From Pseudoxanthomonas sp. SE1 (lineage in GTDB: Bacteria > Pseudomonadota > Gammaproteobacteria > Xanthomonadales > Xanthomonadaceae): a DNA stretch of 64,000 nt. Numbering within the stretch: the stretch's first letter is position 1; each line of letters opens with the position of its first letter. Of the stretch, positions 56,009 to 64,000 are shown in pieces. The stretch spans positions 1,293,001-1,357,000 of the forward strand of contig NZ_CP113783.1 of the NCBI RefSeq assembly GCF_029542205.1, read 5' to 3'. Under the pieces are notes generated by a model that saw only the letters and a list, made by a program, of their open reading frames with translations, was not told the DNA's origin and made no database searches. The position numbers and the translations under genes were made by a program.

Positions 56009-56557
56009 ATGGACATCGGCGCACGCCTGCAACTGGTCCGCAAATCCAAAGGCCTCAGCCAGCGCGAGCTGGCCAAGCGCGTGGGCGTCACCAACAGCAC
56101 CATCTCGCTTATCGAGCAGAACAAGGTCAGTCCCTCGGTCAGCTCGCTGAAGAAGGTGCTGGACGGCATTCCGATCTCGCTGGCCGACTTCTTCACGCTG
56201 GACCTGGAGAAGGGCCTGCCCGACAGCCCGTTCTATGTGGCCGACGAGTTGCCGGACGTCGGCAGCAACGGTATCCACTACTTCCTCGTCGGGCAGCACC
56301 GCCCGCAGCGCCAGATGTGCATTCTGCGCGAAGTGATGCCGCCGGGCAGCGACACCGGCGACAGCATGCTGGCGCACGACGGCGAGGAGGGCGGCGTGGT
56401 GATCGCCGGCGAAGTGGAGGTCACCGTAGGCGAGCAGATCCGCGTATTGAAGGCCGGCGAGGGCTACTACTTCGAAAGCCGCACGCCGCACCGTTTCCGC
56501 AATGTCGGTGAAGAAGATGCGGTGATCGTCAGCGCGAATACGCCGGCGACGTTCTGA
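56009..56557 (+). CDS. Cupin-domain XRE-family regulator (PuuR-like)
   Basis: 182 residues. An N-terminal XRE helix-turn-helix (LQLVRKSKGLSQRELAKRVG, VTNSTISLIEQNKVSPSVSS) is joined to a C-terminal cupin (EEGGVVIAGEVEVTVGEQIR, YYFESRTPHRFRNVGEEDAV). This is the architecture of PuuR, the repressor of putrescine use, and the genes around encode PuuA-, PuuB- and PuuC-like enzymes. Start ATG at 56009; two GTG codons directly before it are alternatives. The effector is probably a polyamine, by family inference. Confidence 0.92.
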   Translation: MDIGARLQLVRKSKGLSQRELAKRVGVTNSTISLIEQNKVSPSVSSLKKVLDGIPISLADFFTLDLEKGLPDSPFYVADELPDVGSNGIHYFLVGQHRPQRQMCILREVMPPGSDTGDSMLAHDGEEGGVVIAGEVEVTVGEQIRVLKAGEGYYFESRTPHRFRNVGEEDAVIVSANTPATF

Positions 56558-56566
56558 ACGATTTGA

Positions 56567-56690
56567 GCCCCTCTCCGTCGGGAGAGGGGTTGGGGTGAGG
56601 GTACGGTGAAGCCAGCGCAGTTCCGGCATCCCGGACCCCGCCGCACCCTCATCCGGCGCTTCGCGCCACCTTCTCCCGGTGGGAGAAGGG
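56567..56690. repeat. Long dispersed inverted repeat, CCTCTCCG variant
   Basis: Left stem CCCCTCTCCGTCGGGAGAGG with GGTTGGGGTGAGGGT; right half ACCCTCATCCGGCGCTTCGC with CACCTTCTCCCGGTGGGAGA. Same plan as the copies at 12064 and 53012 but with a shorter stem. It fills the gap between the regulator and the aldehyde dehydrogenase gene. Confidence 0.75.
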
Positions 56691-56709
56691 AACACAGCCA
56701 GGAGCTTCC

Positions 56710-58212
56710 ATGAGCAACCCCCGCACGCAACAGGACTGGCAAGCGATGGCCGCCGGCTTGTCGATCCGCACGCAGGCCTTCATCGACGGCAAGTACGTCG
56801 ATGCCGCCTCGGGCAAGACCTTCGACTGCATCAGCCCGATCGATGGGCGCGTACTGGGCCGGGTCGCCGATGGGCAGGAAGAGGACATCAACCGCGCGGT
56901 CGCCGCTGCGCGACGCAGCTTCGATGCAGGCGCGTGGTCCAACGCGCGACCGGCGCATCGCAAGAAAGTGCTGCTCAAGTTCACCCAGTTGATCGAACAG
57001 CATGCGGACGAACTGGCGCTGCTGGAATCGCTCGACATGGGCAAGCCGGTCAGCGACGCGCGCAGCGTCGATATTGCCGCCACCATCCGCTGCATGGGCT
57101 GGACCGCCGAAGCGCTGGACAAGGTCTATGGCGAAGTCGCCGCGACGGGGCCGGACGAACTCGGCTTGGTGACGCGCGAACCGCTGGGCGTGGTCGGTGC
57201 GATCGTGCCGTGGAATTTCCCGCTGCTGATGGCGTCGTGGAAGCTCGCCCCGGCGCTGGCGATGGGCAATTCCATCGTGCTGAAGCCCTCGGAGAAATCG
57301 CCGCTCACTGCGATCCGCCTGGCCGAACTCGCCATCGAGGCCGGCATTCCGGCCGGTGTGCTCAACGTGGTGCCGGGGTTCGGCAAGACCGCAGGCGAGC
57401 CGCTGGCGCTGCACATGGACGTGGACGGGCTGGTGTTCACCGGGTCTACCGCCGTTGGCAAGCGGCTGCTGCAGTGCGCAGGCCTGTCGAACATGAAGCG
57501 TGCCTACATGGAGTGCGGCGGCAAGAGCCCGAACATCGTCTTCGCCGACGCGCATGACCTGGACGTGGCCGCGAAGGCGGCTGCCAGCGGCATCTTCTAC
57601 AACCAGGGCGAAGTCTGTACCGCAGCCTCGCGCCTGCTGGTGGAGCGGTCGATCAAGGAGGAATTCGTTGCCCGCGTGGTCGAGGCCGGCAAGGCGATGC
57701 GCCCGCGCCATCCGCTCGATCCTGGTGCGCCGATGGGCGCGATGGTCGACGAAGGACAAACGCAGCGCGTGCTCGATTACATCGAGAAGGGCAAGGCCGA
57801 AGGTGCCCGGCTTGCGCTGGGTGGCCAGCGCGCCGACGTGGAAGCGGGCGGCTGCTATCTCGAGCCCACGATCTTCGACAACGTGGCGCACGACCACACG
57901 ATCAGCCGTGAGGAGATCTTCGGTCCGGTGCTGTCGGTGATCGCGTTCGACAGCGAGGAAGAAGCGTTGCGCATGGCCAACGACAGCGAGTACGGGTTGG
58001 CGGCTGGTGTGTGGACGCGCGACATCAGCCGCGCGCATCGCGTGGCGCGCAGGCTGCGTGCCGGCAGCGTGTGGGTGAACTACTGGGACGGCGGCGACAT
58101 GACCGCACCGTTCGGCGGTTACAAGCAGTCCGGCAACGGCCGCGACAAGTCGCTGCATGCCTTCGACAAGTACACGGAGATCAAGGCGACGTGGATCAAT
58201 CTGGGGAGCTGA
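56710..58212 (+). CDS. puuC: Aldehyde dehydrogenase, PuuC-like (gamma-glutamyl-gamma-aminobutyraldehyde dehydrogenase)
   Basis: 500 residues. The catalytic Cys is in FYNQGEVCTAASRLLV and the general-base Glu in AYMECGGKSPNIVFAD; the cofactor loop is VFTGSTAVGKRLLQ. WVNYWDGGDMTAPFGGYKQS and TQAFIDGKYVDAASGKTFDC are typical of the PuuC/AldH group. It would oxidise the aldehyde made by the PuuB-like oxidase encoded 4 kb away. It has its own ribosome-binding site (CAGGAGCTTCC then ATG) and lies downstream of the cupin regulator. Confidence 0.9.
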   Translation: MSNPRTQQDWQAMAAGLSIRTQAFIDGKYVDAASGKTFDCISPIDGRVLGRVADGQEEDINRAVAAARRSFDAGAWSNARPAHRKKVLLKFTQLIEQHADELALLESLDMGKPVSDARSVDIAATIRCMGWTAEALDKVYGEVAATGPDELGLVTREPLGVVGAIVPWNFPLLMASWKLAPALAMGNSIVLKPSEKSPLTAIRLAELAIEAGIPAGVLNVVPGFGKTAGEPLALHMDVDGLVFTGSTAVGKRLLQCAGLSNMKRAYMECGGKSPNIVFADAHDLDVAAKAAASGIFYNQGEVCTAASRLLVERSIKEEFVARVVEAGKAMRPRHPLDPGAPMGAMVDEGQTQRVLDYIEKGKAEGARLALGGQRADVEAGGCYLEPTIFDNVAHDHTISREEIFGPVLSVIAFDSEEEALRMANDSEYGLAAGVWTRDISRAHRVARRLRAGSVWVNYWDGGDMTAPFGGYKQSGNGRDKSLHAFDKYTEIKATWINLGS

Positions 58213-58253
58213 TCGCCATCTCTCCCTCTTGCTGCATCGCGGGGCCGCGCTGT

Positions 58254-58284
58254 TCCTTCTCCCCGCGAGGCGGGGAGAGGGAAG
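58254..58284. repeat. Half copy of the GGGGAGAGGG repeat
   Basis: CCTTCTCCCCGCGAGGCGGG followed by GAGAGGG: only the terminal stem-loop of the longer family element, between the aldehyde dehydrogenase and transporter genes. Confidence 0.65.
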
Positions 58285-58348
58285 TCCCACTGAGCACCGC
58301 CGCTTGTGGTTCTGCCAGAATCGCCCCGACCCACCCATCGGCCCGTCC

Positions 58349-59626
58349 ATGACCGCCACCGCCGCAGCCTCCACGCCCACCAACTCCCCCGGCCGCGTGC
58401 TGTTCGCCAGCCTGATCGGCACCACCATCGAGTTCTTCGATTTCTACATCTACGCGACGGCAGCGGTGCTGGTGTTCCCGCATCTGTTCTTCCCGCAGGG
58501 CGACCCCACCACCGCGACGCTGCAGTCGTTCGCAACGTTCGCGCTGGCGTTCATCGCGCGGCCGGTGGGGTCGGCGCTGTTCGGCCACTTCGGCGACCGC
58601 ATCGGCCGCAAAGCGACGCTGGTGGCGGCGCTGCTGACGATGGGCATCTCGACGGTGCTGATCGGACTGCTGCCCACCTATGCCCAGGTCGGCATCGTGG
58701 CGCCGCTGCTGCTGGCGCTGTGCCGGTTGGGGCAGGGCATCGGCCTGGGCGGTGAGTGGGGCGGTGCGGTGCTGCTGGCGACGGAGAATGCGCCGCCCGG
58801 CAAGCGCGCGTGGTACGGCATGTTCCCGCAACTCGGCGCGCCTCTGGGTTTCCTGTGTTCGACCGGCATCTTCCTGCTGCTGACCGGAGTGATGAGCGAT
58901 GCGCAGTTCCTTGCCTGGGGCTGGCGCATCCCGTTCGTCGCCAGCGCGGTGCTGGTGTTCGTCGGCCTGTGGGTCCGGCTCAGCATCACCGAGACGCCCG
59001 ATTTCCAGAAGGCACTGGACCGCGACGAGCGCGTCAAGGTGCCGATGCTGACGACCGTGCGCGACCATCCGTTCGCACTGGTGACCGGCACCTTCGCGCT
59101 GGTGGCGACCTTCGTGCTGTTCTACCTCATGACCGTGTTCGCGCTGAGCTGGGGCACGTCGAAGCTGGGCTACTCGCGCGAGCATTTCCTGATGCTGCAG
59201 ATGGTCGGCGTGCTGTTCTTCGCGCTGACCATCCCGGTGTCGGCGTTGTACGCCGACCGTTTCGGGCGTCGCAACGCGATGATCGTGGCCACGCTGCTGA
59301 TCATCGGTTTCGGATTCGTCTTCGCCCCGTTGCTGGAATCCGGCAGTGACCTCGGCGTGCTCGCTTTCCTGGCGCTGGGGCTGGGCGCGATGGGGCTGAC
59401 CTACGGGCCCTGCGGCACGATCCTGGCGGAGATGTTTCCCACGGCGGTGCGCTATACCGGCGCGTCGTTGGCATTCAACCTGGCGGGCATCCTGGGCGCG
59501 TCGCCAGCGCCCTATATCGCCACGCGCCTGGGTGAACGATACGGACTTGCGTCGGTCGGCTGGTATCTGGCGGCGATGGCCGCCATGACGCTTGTGGCGC
59601 TGCTGGTCATGCCGCGCCGCCGGTAG
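58349..59626 (+). CDS. MFS transporter of the metabolite:H+ symporter (MHS) type
   Basis: 425 residues, 12 helices. The MHS signature is clear: SLIGTTIEFFDFYIYATAAV in helix 1, FIARPVGSALFGHFGDRIGR between helices 2 and 3, and LGGEWGGAVLLATENAP in helix 5. These proteins import organic acids, betaines or amino-acid derivatives with protons. Its place among the amine-catabolism genes suggests an amino acid or related substrate; this is inference. The ATG follows soon after a half repeat. Confidence 0.92.
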   Translation: MTATAAASTPTNSPGRVLFASLIGTTIEFFDFYIYATAAVLVFPHLFFPQGDPTTATLQSFATFALAFIARPVGSALFGHFGDRIGRKATLVAALLTMGISTVLIGLLPTYAQVGIVAPLLLALCRLGQGIGLGGEWGGAVLLATENAPPGKRAWYGMFPQLGAPLGFLCSTGIFLLLTGVMSDAQFLAWGWRIPFVASAVLVFVGLWVRLSITETPDFQKALDRDERVKVPMLTTVRDHPFALVTGTFALVATFVLFYLMTVFALSWGTSKLGYSREHFLMLQMVGVLFFALTIPVSALYADRFGRRNAMIVATLLIIGFGFVFAPLLESGSDLGVLAFLALGLGAMGLTYGPCGTILAEMFPTAVRYTGASLAFNLAGILGASPAPYIATRLGERYGLASVGWYLAAMAAMTLVALLVMPRRR

Positions 59627-59676
59627 ATTACCCGCGCGCACGGCGGAGCATCGCGTGGTCGTGCGCACGGCGCACG

Positions 59677-60138
59677 CTACCCGAACAGGCGCTTCACGGT
59701 GCGGGTGAGCCAGCCGTCCTGCTGGTGGTCCCTCACGAACTGGTTGAGGTGCCGCTTCACCGAGTCCGCGTAGGCCTTGTCGTCATTGCGGATGTGGTTG
59801 AACAGCCAGCGCGAGAGCATGCTGCGCAGTTCGTCCACGATGTCCTCGCCGGCTTCGAAGCGCAGCCGGTACTCGGAGACCCGCTTGGTGAACACCTCGT
59901 GCACGCGCTTGTGCGCGGCGCTGAACGGATAGCCGGCTTCCTCCATCAGCTCCTCCTCGAAGGCGAAGTGCGAGAGGGTGTAGTCGACCAGTTCGTCGAT
60001 CACGTCGCCTACGGCGAAGCGTTCCATCGACTTCTGGGTGACATGCAGATGGTTGATCATCTCCACGATGCGACGGTGCTGGCCATCGATGATGTCGATG
60101 CCCGTGTCCATGTCGTCCTGCCAGATCAGCAGTGTCAT
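59677..60138 (-). CDS. Bacteriohemerythrin
   Basis: 153 residues, single-domain oxygen-binding di-iron protein. The ligand pattern is [45 protein letters not shown] and [15 protein letters not shown], matching H, HxxxE, HxxxH and HxxxxD. It can carry oxygen to membrane enzymes or sense it. The gene lies downstream of the GGDEF gene on the same strand, separated by a REP pair. Start at [13 protein letters not shown], typical for the family. Confidence 0.94.
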   Translation of the reverse strand: MTLLIWQDDMDTGIDIIDGQHRRIVEMINHLHVTQKSMERFAVGDVIDELVDYTLSHFAFEEELMEEAGYPFSAAHKRVHEVFTKRVSEYRLRFEAGEDIVDELRSMLSRWLFNHIRNDDKAYADSVKRHLNQFVRDHQQDGWLTRTVKRLFG

Positions 60139-60255
60139 GTGTGTATCCCCTGCCGGCGGATGCCGGAATGCGCAGGGAATTTAGGTTCGCACCGAAGTCG
60201 TGGCATTGATCGGGATCAATGCTGCGGCAGGTGGTCGCAGGGGCCTATGGGCTCT

Positions 60256-60405
60256 TGTAGGAGCGACGTGAGTCGCGACCGCCGACCTGACGCGTTCGGT
60301 ACCCCTGGGGCGAGAGGGGCTTCTTCAGTGCCAAGTCGATGCGTGCCCGCATCGGGCTTTCGCGGGCGCTTCATTCTTCCGGTCGCGACTCACGTCGCTC
60401 CTACA
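60256..60405. repeat. REP pair (GTAGGAGCGACGTGAGTCGC type)
   Basis: Arms at 60256-60279 and 60382-60405, inverted, about 100 bp apart. They fill most of the 275-bp gap between the bacteriohemerythrin and diguanylate cyclase genes; the rest shows nothing recognisable. Confidence 0.88.
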
Positions 60406-60413
60406 GAGAGAGG

Positions 60414-61724
60414 TCAACCGCTCGACACCACCCGGTTGCGCCCGCCGGCCTTGGCCAGGTACAGGCGCCGGTCCGCTTCGCTGAGCAGATGATTGAGTGT
60501 CTGGCCCGGGAAGCGCGTCCGGAAGACACCGATGCTGACGGTCATGCGCAGCGTGTGGCTGCCGATGTCGACCTCCAGTGCTTCGATCGCGGTGCGCAGC
60601 GACTCGAAGTACTCCAGTGCCTCGCTTTCACCCAGGTAGGGCACCAGTGCACAGAACTCCTCGCCGCCGAAGCGGGCGATCAGGTCCTGCGTGCCGGCAT
60701 GTCGCGCGATCGCCTGTGCGACGGCCTTCAATGCGACGTCGCCGGCCTCATGGCCATGGGTATCGTTGATGTGCTTGAAATGGTCGATGTCGATGATGGC
60801 GGAGGTGACCGCCTGCTGCCGGCCCAGCGTGTTCGGCAGCAGCGCGTGGCACTCGGCCAGGAAGTGGCGACGGTTCGGCAGGCCGGTCAGGAAGTCGCGC
60901 GTGGCCAGGTCCTGCAGCGTACCGATCAGCTCCAGCTGGTCGATGTTCTGCGACACGCGGCAGAAGAATTCCTCGCGCGAGAACGGCTTGTGCAGGAAGT
61001 CGTTGGCGCCGCTCTTCAGGAAGCGCGGCACCAGGCTGCCGTCGCTGGTGCCCGAGATGCCGATGATCGCCAGGTGGTCGCGCGCATGGCGTGCACGCAG
61101 CCGGCGGGTGAATTCATGCCCCTTCATGCCGGGCATTTCCTGGTCGACGATCGCCAGGCGGATGTCCGGGTTGGCGTCGAGCATCGCAAGGCCGGCTTCG
61201 CCATCCGCCGCTTCCACCACGCGGAAACCGTACATCGACAGCAGCGCTGCCGCATGCTGGCGTGCCGAGCGCGAGTCGTCGACGATCAGCGCGGCGATGC
61301 GGCGGTTGCGTTCCAGCCGCTGCACCAGCCACACCAGGTAGTCGATGCTGCCCGGGGTGTTCTTCAGCACGTAGTCCACCACCTGCCGACGCAGCACCTG
61401 CTCGCGCAGGGTGTCGTCGTAGACGCCGCTGACCACGACCGTCGGCAGCTGGCGCGACAGGAAGAACTCCACCACGTCGTCGTGGCTGCCATCGGCGAGC
61501 ACCAGGCTGGTGACCACCATGAACCAGTCCGGATGCTTTTCCAGCATCGTCCGCGCCTCGGCCAACGTGGACGCGTAGACCACCGGCAGACTGAGTTTCT
61601 GTTCGATGGCCTCGCCGATGAGTCGCGCGTGCGTGCGCGAGTTCTCCACCACCATGATCCGTTGGGGCAAGGGCGAAGGCGTGGCGGGGGTGGGCGGAAC
61701 ACGCAGGGGTGTCGGCATCGTCAT
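60414..61724 (-). CDS. REC-REC-GGDEF diguanylate cyclase response regulator
   Basis: 436 residues. REC1 (about 20-135) lacks the phospho-acceptor Asp: VVTSLVLADGS has Ser at that place, and the acidic pair is reduced to VENS. REC2 (about 145-265) is intact (LIVDDSRSARQHA, LAIVDQEMPGMKG, LHKPFSREEFF). The GGDEF domain (about 275-436) has DFLTGLPNRRHFL, IDHFKHINDTHGHEAGD and the active motif RFGGEEF; the inhibitory RxxD site is replaced by GTQD, so product inhibition is probably lost. Cytoplasmic, makes c-di-GMP on REC2 phosphorylation. Confidence 0.93.
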   Translation of the reverse strand: MTMPTPLRVPPTPATPSPLPQRIMVVENSRTHARLIGEAIEQKLSLPVVYASTLAEARTMLEKHPDWFMVVTSLVLADGSHDDVVEFFLSRQLPTVVVSGVYDDTLREQVLRRQVVDYVLKNTPGSIDYLVWLVQRLERNRRIAALIVDDSRSARQHAAALLSMYGFRVVEAADGEAGLAMLDANPDIRLAIVDQEMPGMKGHEFTRRLRARHARDHLAIIGISGTSDGSLVPRFLKSGANDFLHKPFSREEFFCRVSQNIDQLELIGTLQDLATRDFLTGLPNRRHFLAECHALLPNTLGRQQAVTSAIIDIDHFKHINDTHGHEAGDVALKAVAQAIARHAGTQDLIARFGGEEFCALVPYLGESEALEYFESLRTAIEALEVDIGSHTLRMTVSIGVFRTRFPGQTLNHLLSEADRRLYLAKAGGRNRVVSSG

Positions 61725-61815
61725 CGGCGCTACGGGGTATCCATGAACCCGTTATCGACCGGCCCGGGGTGTACTTGAGAGCGCCGTCACGGAATCGGAT
61801 CGCTTGCGGGTCGGT

Positions 61816-63102
61816 TCACCAGAGCGCGTCGCGCAGCTTGAACCAGGCCATCGCCGCCACCAGCAAGGGCGTGCGCAGGGCGCGTCCGCCGGGGAAGGGA
61901 CGGTGGTCGATCTTCGCGAACAGGTCCAGCCGCTCGGACTGGCCGCGGACGGCCTGGGCCAGCGTGGTTCCGGCAAGCCCCGCCGCGATCAGTCCATGGC
62001 CGGAAAAGCCCTGCGCGAAGTACAGGTTGGGCGCCAGCCGGCCCCAGTGCGGCGCCCGGTTGAGCGAAATGTCGATCATCCCGCCCCACAGGTACTCGAT
62101 GCCCACGTCGTGCAGTTGCGGGAACACGCGGTGCATGCGCCGCGTCATCACGCCACGCAGGTTCGGGGGCGTCATCGTCGAATAGCTGGCGCGACCGCCG
62201 AACAGCAGGCGATGGTCGCGACCGAGGCGGAAGTAGTCCAGCGCCCAGTTGGTGTCCGCCACCGCCATGTCGTTGCGGATCAGGTCGCGGGCACGCGCCT
62301 CGCCCAACGGTGGTGTGGCGGCGATGTAGGTGCCCACCGGCATCATCCGCGATTCCAGTTCCGGCGCGATGCCGTGCAGCAGCGCGTTGCCGGCGAGGAT
62401 CGCGGTGTCGCAGACGACTTCGCCCTGTGCCGTTTTCAGCACGGGGCGTGCGCCGCGCACCAGCTGCGTCACGCGCGACCCCTCGAAGATCCGCACGCCC
62501 GCATCCAGTGCGGCGCGACCCAGGCCCAGTGCGTATGCCAGCGGGTGAAGGTGGCCGCTGACCGGGTCGTACATCGCGCCGAGGTAGCGGTCGCTGGCCA
62601 GTTCGCTGCGCAGGCGATCGCGGTTCCACCATTGCACCGGGTGCTGGTAACGGGTGTTGAAGTCCTCGACTGCATGCTCGACCTCGCGCTGCTGGCGTGG
62701 CTTGATCGGCACCGTGGCGTGGCCGTCGCGCCAGTCGCAGTCGATGTCGTGCCGGTCGATGCGGCCACGTAGCCAGCGCAGGCCATCCAGCGACAGGTCG
62801 AACATCTTCTTCGCGTCATCGAACCCGACCAGCGCCTCCAGCTTCGCTTCGCCGCAGCTGAAGCCCGCGATGGCCTGGCCCCCGTTGCGGCCGGAGGCGC
62901 CCCAGCCGATGCGCTCGGCTTCCAGCACGACCACCTTGTAACCGGCCTCCGACAGTTCCAGCGCCGCCGACAGCCCGGTGTAGCCGGCGCCGAGGATGCA
63001 GACGTCGGCGTCGATGCGGCCTTCCAGCACCGGTTGTGCGGGCAGTGGCGTGGTGCTGGCGGCGTACCAGCTGTCGGGATAAAGAGCGCCAGAAGACGAC
63101 AT
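61816..63102 (-). CDS. puuB: FAD-dependent amine oxidase, PuuB-like
   Basis: 428-residue DAO-fold oxidase. The FAD-binding motif is DVCILGAGYTGLSAALELSE followed by VLEAERIGWGASGRNGGQ; the C-terminal part has FRLGRDHRLLFGGRASYST, MIDISLNRAPHWGRLAPN and FAQGFSGHGLIAAGLAG. These stretches match gamma-glutamylputrescine oxidase. It would oxidise gamma-glutamylputrescine to the aldehyde taken by the PuuC-like enzyme. The ATG at 63102 is preceded by an in-frame GTG. The puuA-like gene precedes it on the same strand, separated by a 117-bp repeat. Confidence 0.91.
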   Translation of the reverse strand: MSSSGALYPDSWYAASTTPLPAQPVLEGRIDADVCILGAGYTGLSAALELSEAGYKVVVLEAERIGWGASGRNGGQAIAGFSCGEAKLEALVGFDDAKKMFDLSLDGLRWLRGRIDRHDIDCDWRDGHATVPIKPRQQREVEHAVEDFNTRYQHPVQWWNRDRLRSELASDRYLGAMYDPVSGHLHPLAYALGLGRAALDAGVRIFEGSRVTQLVRGARPVLKTAQGEVVCDTAILAGNALLHGIAPELESRMMPVGTYIAATPPLGEARARDLIRNDMAVADTNWALDYFRLGRDHRLLFGGRASYSTMTPPNLRGVMTRRMHRVFPQLHDVGIEYLWGGMIDISLNRAPHWGRLAPNLYFAQGFSGHGLIAAGLAGTTLAQAVRGQSERLDLFAKIDHRPFPGGRALRTPLLVAAMAWFKLRDALW

Positions 63103-63118
63103 CACGAGATCTCTCGGC

Positions 63119-63235
63119 CGTCATTCCGGCGTACGCCGGAATCCATCTTGCTCTTGCAGCGGCCGGACAGCGAAACAGCAACGTGGATGACCCGCCGTTC
63201 GGCGGTTGAGAGCCCGGTGTACGCCGGAATGACGA
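63119..63235. repeat. 117-bp dispersed element with inverted ends, copy 2
   Basis: The ends CGTCATTCCGGCGTAC and GTGTACGCCGGAATGACG are inverted repeats of about 16 bp; the interior has ATGACCCGCC and CATCTTGCTC, shared with copy 1 at 46610-46730 in opposite orientation. It is MITE-like in form, with no coding capacity, and fills the puuA-puuB gap. Confidence 0.8.
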
Positions 63236-63259
63236 CTGGAAGAGCGCGCGACATTCGTC

Positions 63260-64000
63260 TCACACCGACCGCAGATACCACGCATATTCCAGATCCGTCA
63301 CCTCGGTATAGAAGCTGTGCATCTCCTTGAGCTTCTGCTGGCCGTAGATGTGCTGGAACGACATGCCGAATTGTTCGCGGATGAACTCGCTGCCCATGAA
63401 CGCGCCGATCGCCTCGCGCCAGAACGGTGTGCGGACCTCGGTCTGCTCGTAGGCGTTGCCGGTGACCGGGGGGCCGGGATCGAAGCCCTGTTCCATGCCG
63501 TGCAGCATGCCGGCGAGCACGGCGGCGGTAACGAGGTAGATGTTGGCATCGGCACCGGCGATGCGGTGTTCGATGCGCGTGTTGGCTTCGTCGCTGTGCG
63601 GGATGCGCATGGCGACCGTGCGGTTGTTGTAGCCCCAGGCGTCATTGAGCGGCACGAAGGCATTCAGCACGAAGCGCCGGTAGCTGTTGGCATGCGGTGC
63701 GAACAGCAGCAGGCAATCCTGGTCGCTGCGCTGCAGGCCGCCGATGGCGTGCTTCAGGGCATCGGCCGGTGCCGACGGCGGCGAGGCGAAGATGTTGCGG
63801 CCCTCGGCATCCAGCACGCTGGCGTGGATGTGCATGCCGCTGCCGGCCTGTTCGGCGAACGGCTTGGCCATGAAGCTGGCCATCAACCCCTGCTGCTGCG
63901 CGGCGGCCTTGATCGCGCGCTTCAGGTAGATGGCGTCGTCGCAGGCGAGCAGGGCGTCGTCGCGGTGTTTCAGGTTGATCTCGAACTGGCCCGGTGCGTA
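63260..64000 (-). CDS. puuA: Glutamine synthetase-family enzyme, PuuA-like, 5' end outside window
   Basis: The C-terminal 246 residues of a glutamine-synthetase fold. YAPGQFEINLKHRDD, then AKPFAEQAGSGMHIHASVLD, FAPHANSYRRFVLNAFVPLN, WGYNNRTVAMRIPHSDEANT, RIEHRIAGADANIYLVTAAV are the catalytic domain strands, with the ADANIYL motif common to GS-like enzymes. Neighbouring puuB-, puuC- and puuR-like genes indicate gamma-glutamylputrescine synthetase, which joins glutamate to putrescine with ATP. The N-terminal half lies beyond the right edge. Confidence 0.9.
   Translation of the reverse strand, partial: YAPGQFEINLKHRDDALLACDDAIYLKRAIKAAAQQQGLMASFMAKPFAEQAGSGMHIHASVLDAEGRNIFASPPSAPADALKHAIGGLQRSDQDCLLLFAPHANSYRRFVLNAFVPLNDAWGYNNRTVAMRIPHSDEANTRIEHRIAGADANIYLVTAAVLAGMLHGMEQGFDPGPPVTGNAYEQTEVRTPFWREAIGAFMGSEFIREQFGMSFQHIYGQQKLKEMHSFYTEVTDLEYAWYLRSV

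Noticed and set aside
58196..59668. A 490-codon minus-strand open frame opposite the MHS transporter
   Set aside because: Its translation is His/Gln/Arg-rich without any domain, while the plus strand encodes a clear 12-helix transporter.
63119..63235. The 117-bp element considered as an integron attC site
   Set aside because: No integrase or cassette array is near and the ends are simple inverted ATTCCGGC repeats without attC core sites.

Overview
The window is a GC-rich, densely coded stretch of a gammaproteobacterial chromosome. The gene set points to the Xanthomonadaceae (Pseudoxanthomonas, Stenotrophomonas, Lysobacter or Xanthomonas-like): a Caulobacter-type TonB receptor with FecI/FecR, an M2 (ACE-like) peptidase, a lysyl-endopeptidase-like secreted protease, gcvP under its own glycine riboswitch, fused rlmKL, bpt, and many GTAG-type REP hairpins. 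The genus is an inference from gene content and repeats, not from a search. No tRNA, rRNA, phage, transposase or CRISPR array was seen.

Layout. 1-5.2 kb: TonB receptor (cut by the left edge), fecR, ECF sigma, and upstream two tandem type II dehydroquinase-like proteins that lack most catalytic residues. 5.3-14 kb: a polytopic membrane protein, a DUF899 / beta-propeller / TPR-HTH group, a hemerythrin, katE, a VOC protein, and a divergent SDR/LysR pair. 14.2-17.4 kb: gcvP with a tandem glycine riboswitch. 17.5-24.3 kb: Bcr-type efflux pump, small conserved proteins, and two exported peptidases. 24.3-26.8 kb: a GNAT-minC-minD-minE operon. 27-31.4 kb: a NarL-type two-component system, a membrane-anchored SRPBCC-like protein, a DUF423 protein and a 3-methyladenine glycosylase. 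31.4-35.9 kb: an eight-gene minus-strand operon headed by an SPFH protein and containing a ribbon-helix-helix regulator, with a 17-bp palindrome inside its promoter. 36-41.5 kb: purT, an exported nuclease/phosphatase-type lipoprotein, bpt, a PAP2 enzyme and a seven-EF-hand protein.

41.5-44.8 kb holds an ECF sigma factor fused to a multi-pass membrane domain, followed by a stand-alone gene whose product looks like a copy of that membrane domain. This is the best candidate here for an undescribed regulatory system. 44.9-48.9 kb: an AmpD-like amidase, a MOSC protein, a YqiA-like hydrolase and rlmKL. 48.9-50.2 kb: a receiver protein paired with a protein that joins four 29-residue MshEN-type (c-di-GMP-binding family) repeats to a CheX-type phosphatase domain.

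50.2-64 kb is mainly amine and amino-acid catabolism: an omega-amino acid aminotransferase, alanine dehydrogenase and methylmalonate/malonate-semialdehyde dehydrogenase form a beta-alanine route. A cupin-HTH regulator, a puuC-like aldehyde dehydrogenase, an MHS transporter, a puuB-like oxidase and a puuA-like synthetase (cut by the right edge) form a putrescine route. A bacteriohemerythrin and a REC-REC-GGDEF cyclase sit in the middle. Intergenic space is dominated by three repeat families, and two genes take their stop codon from a REP.
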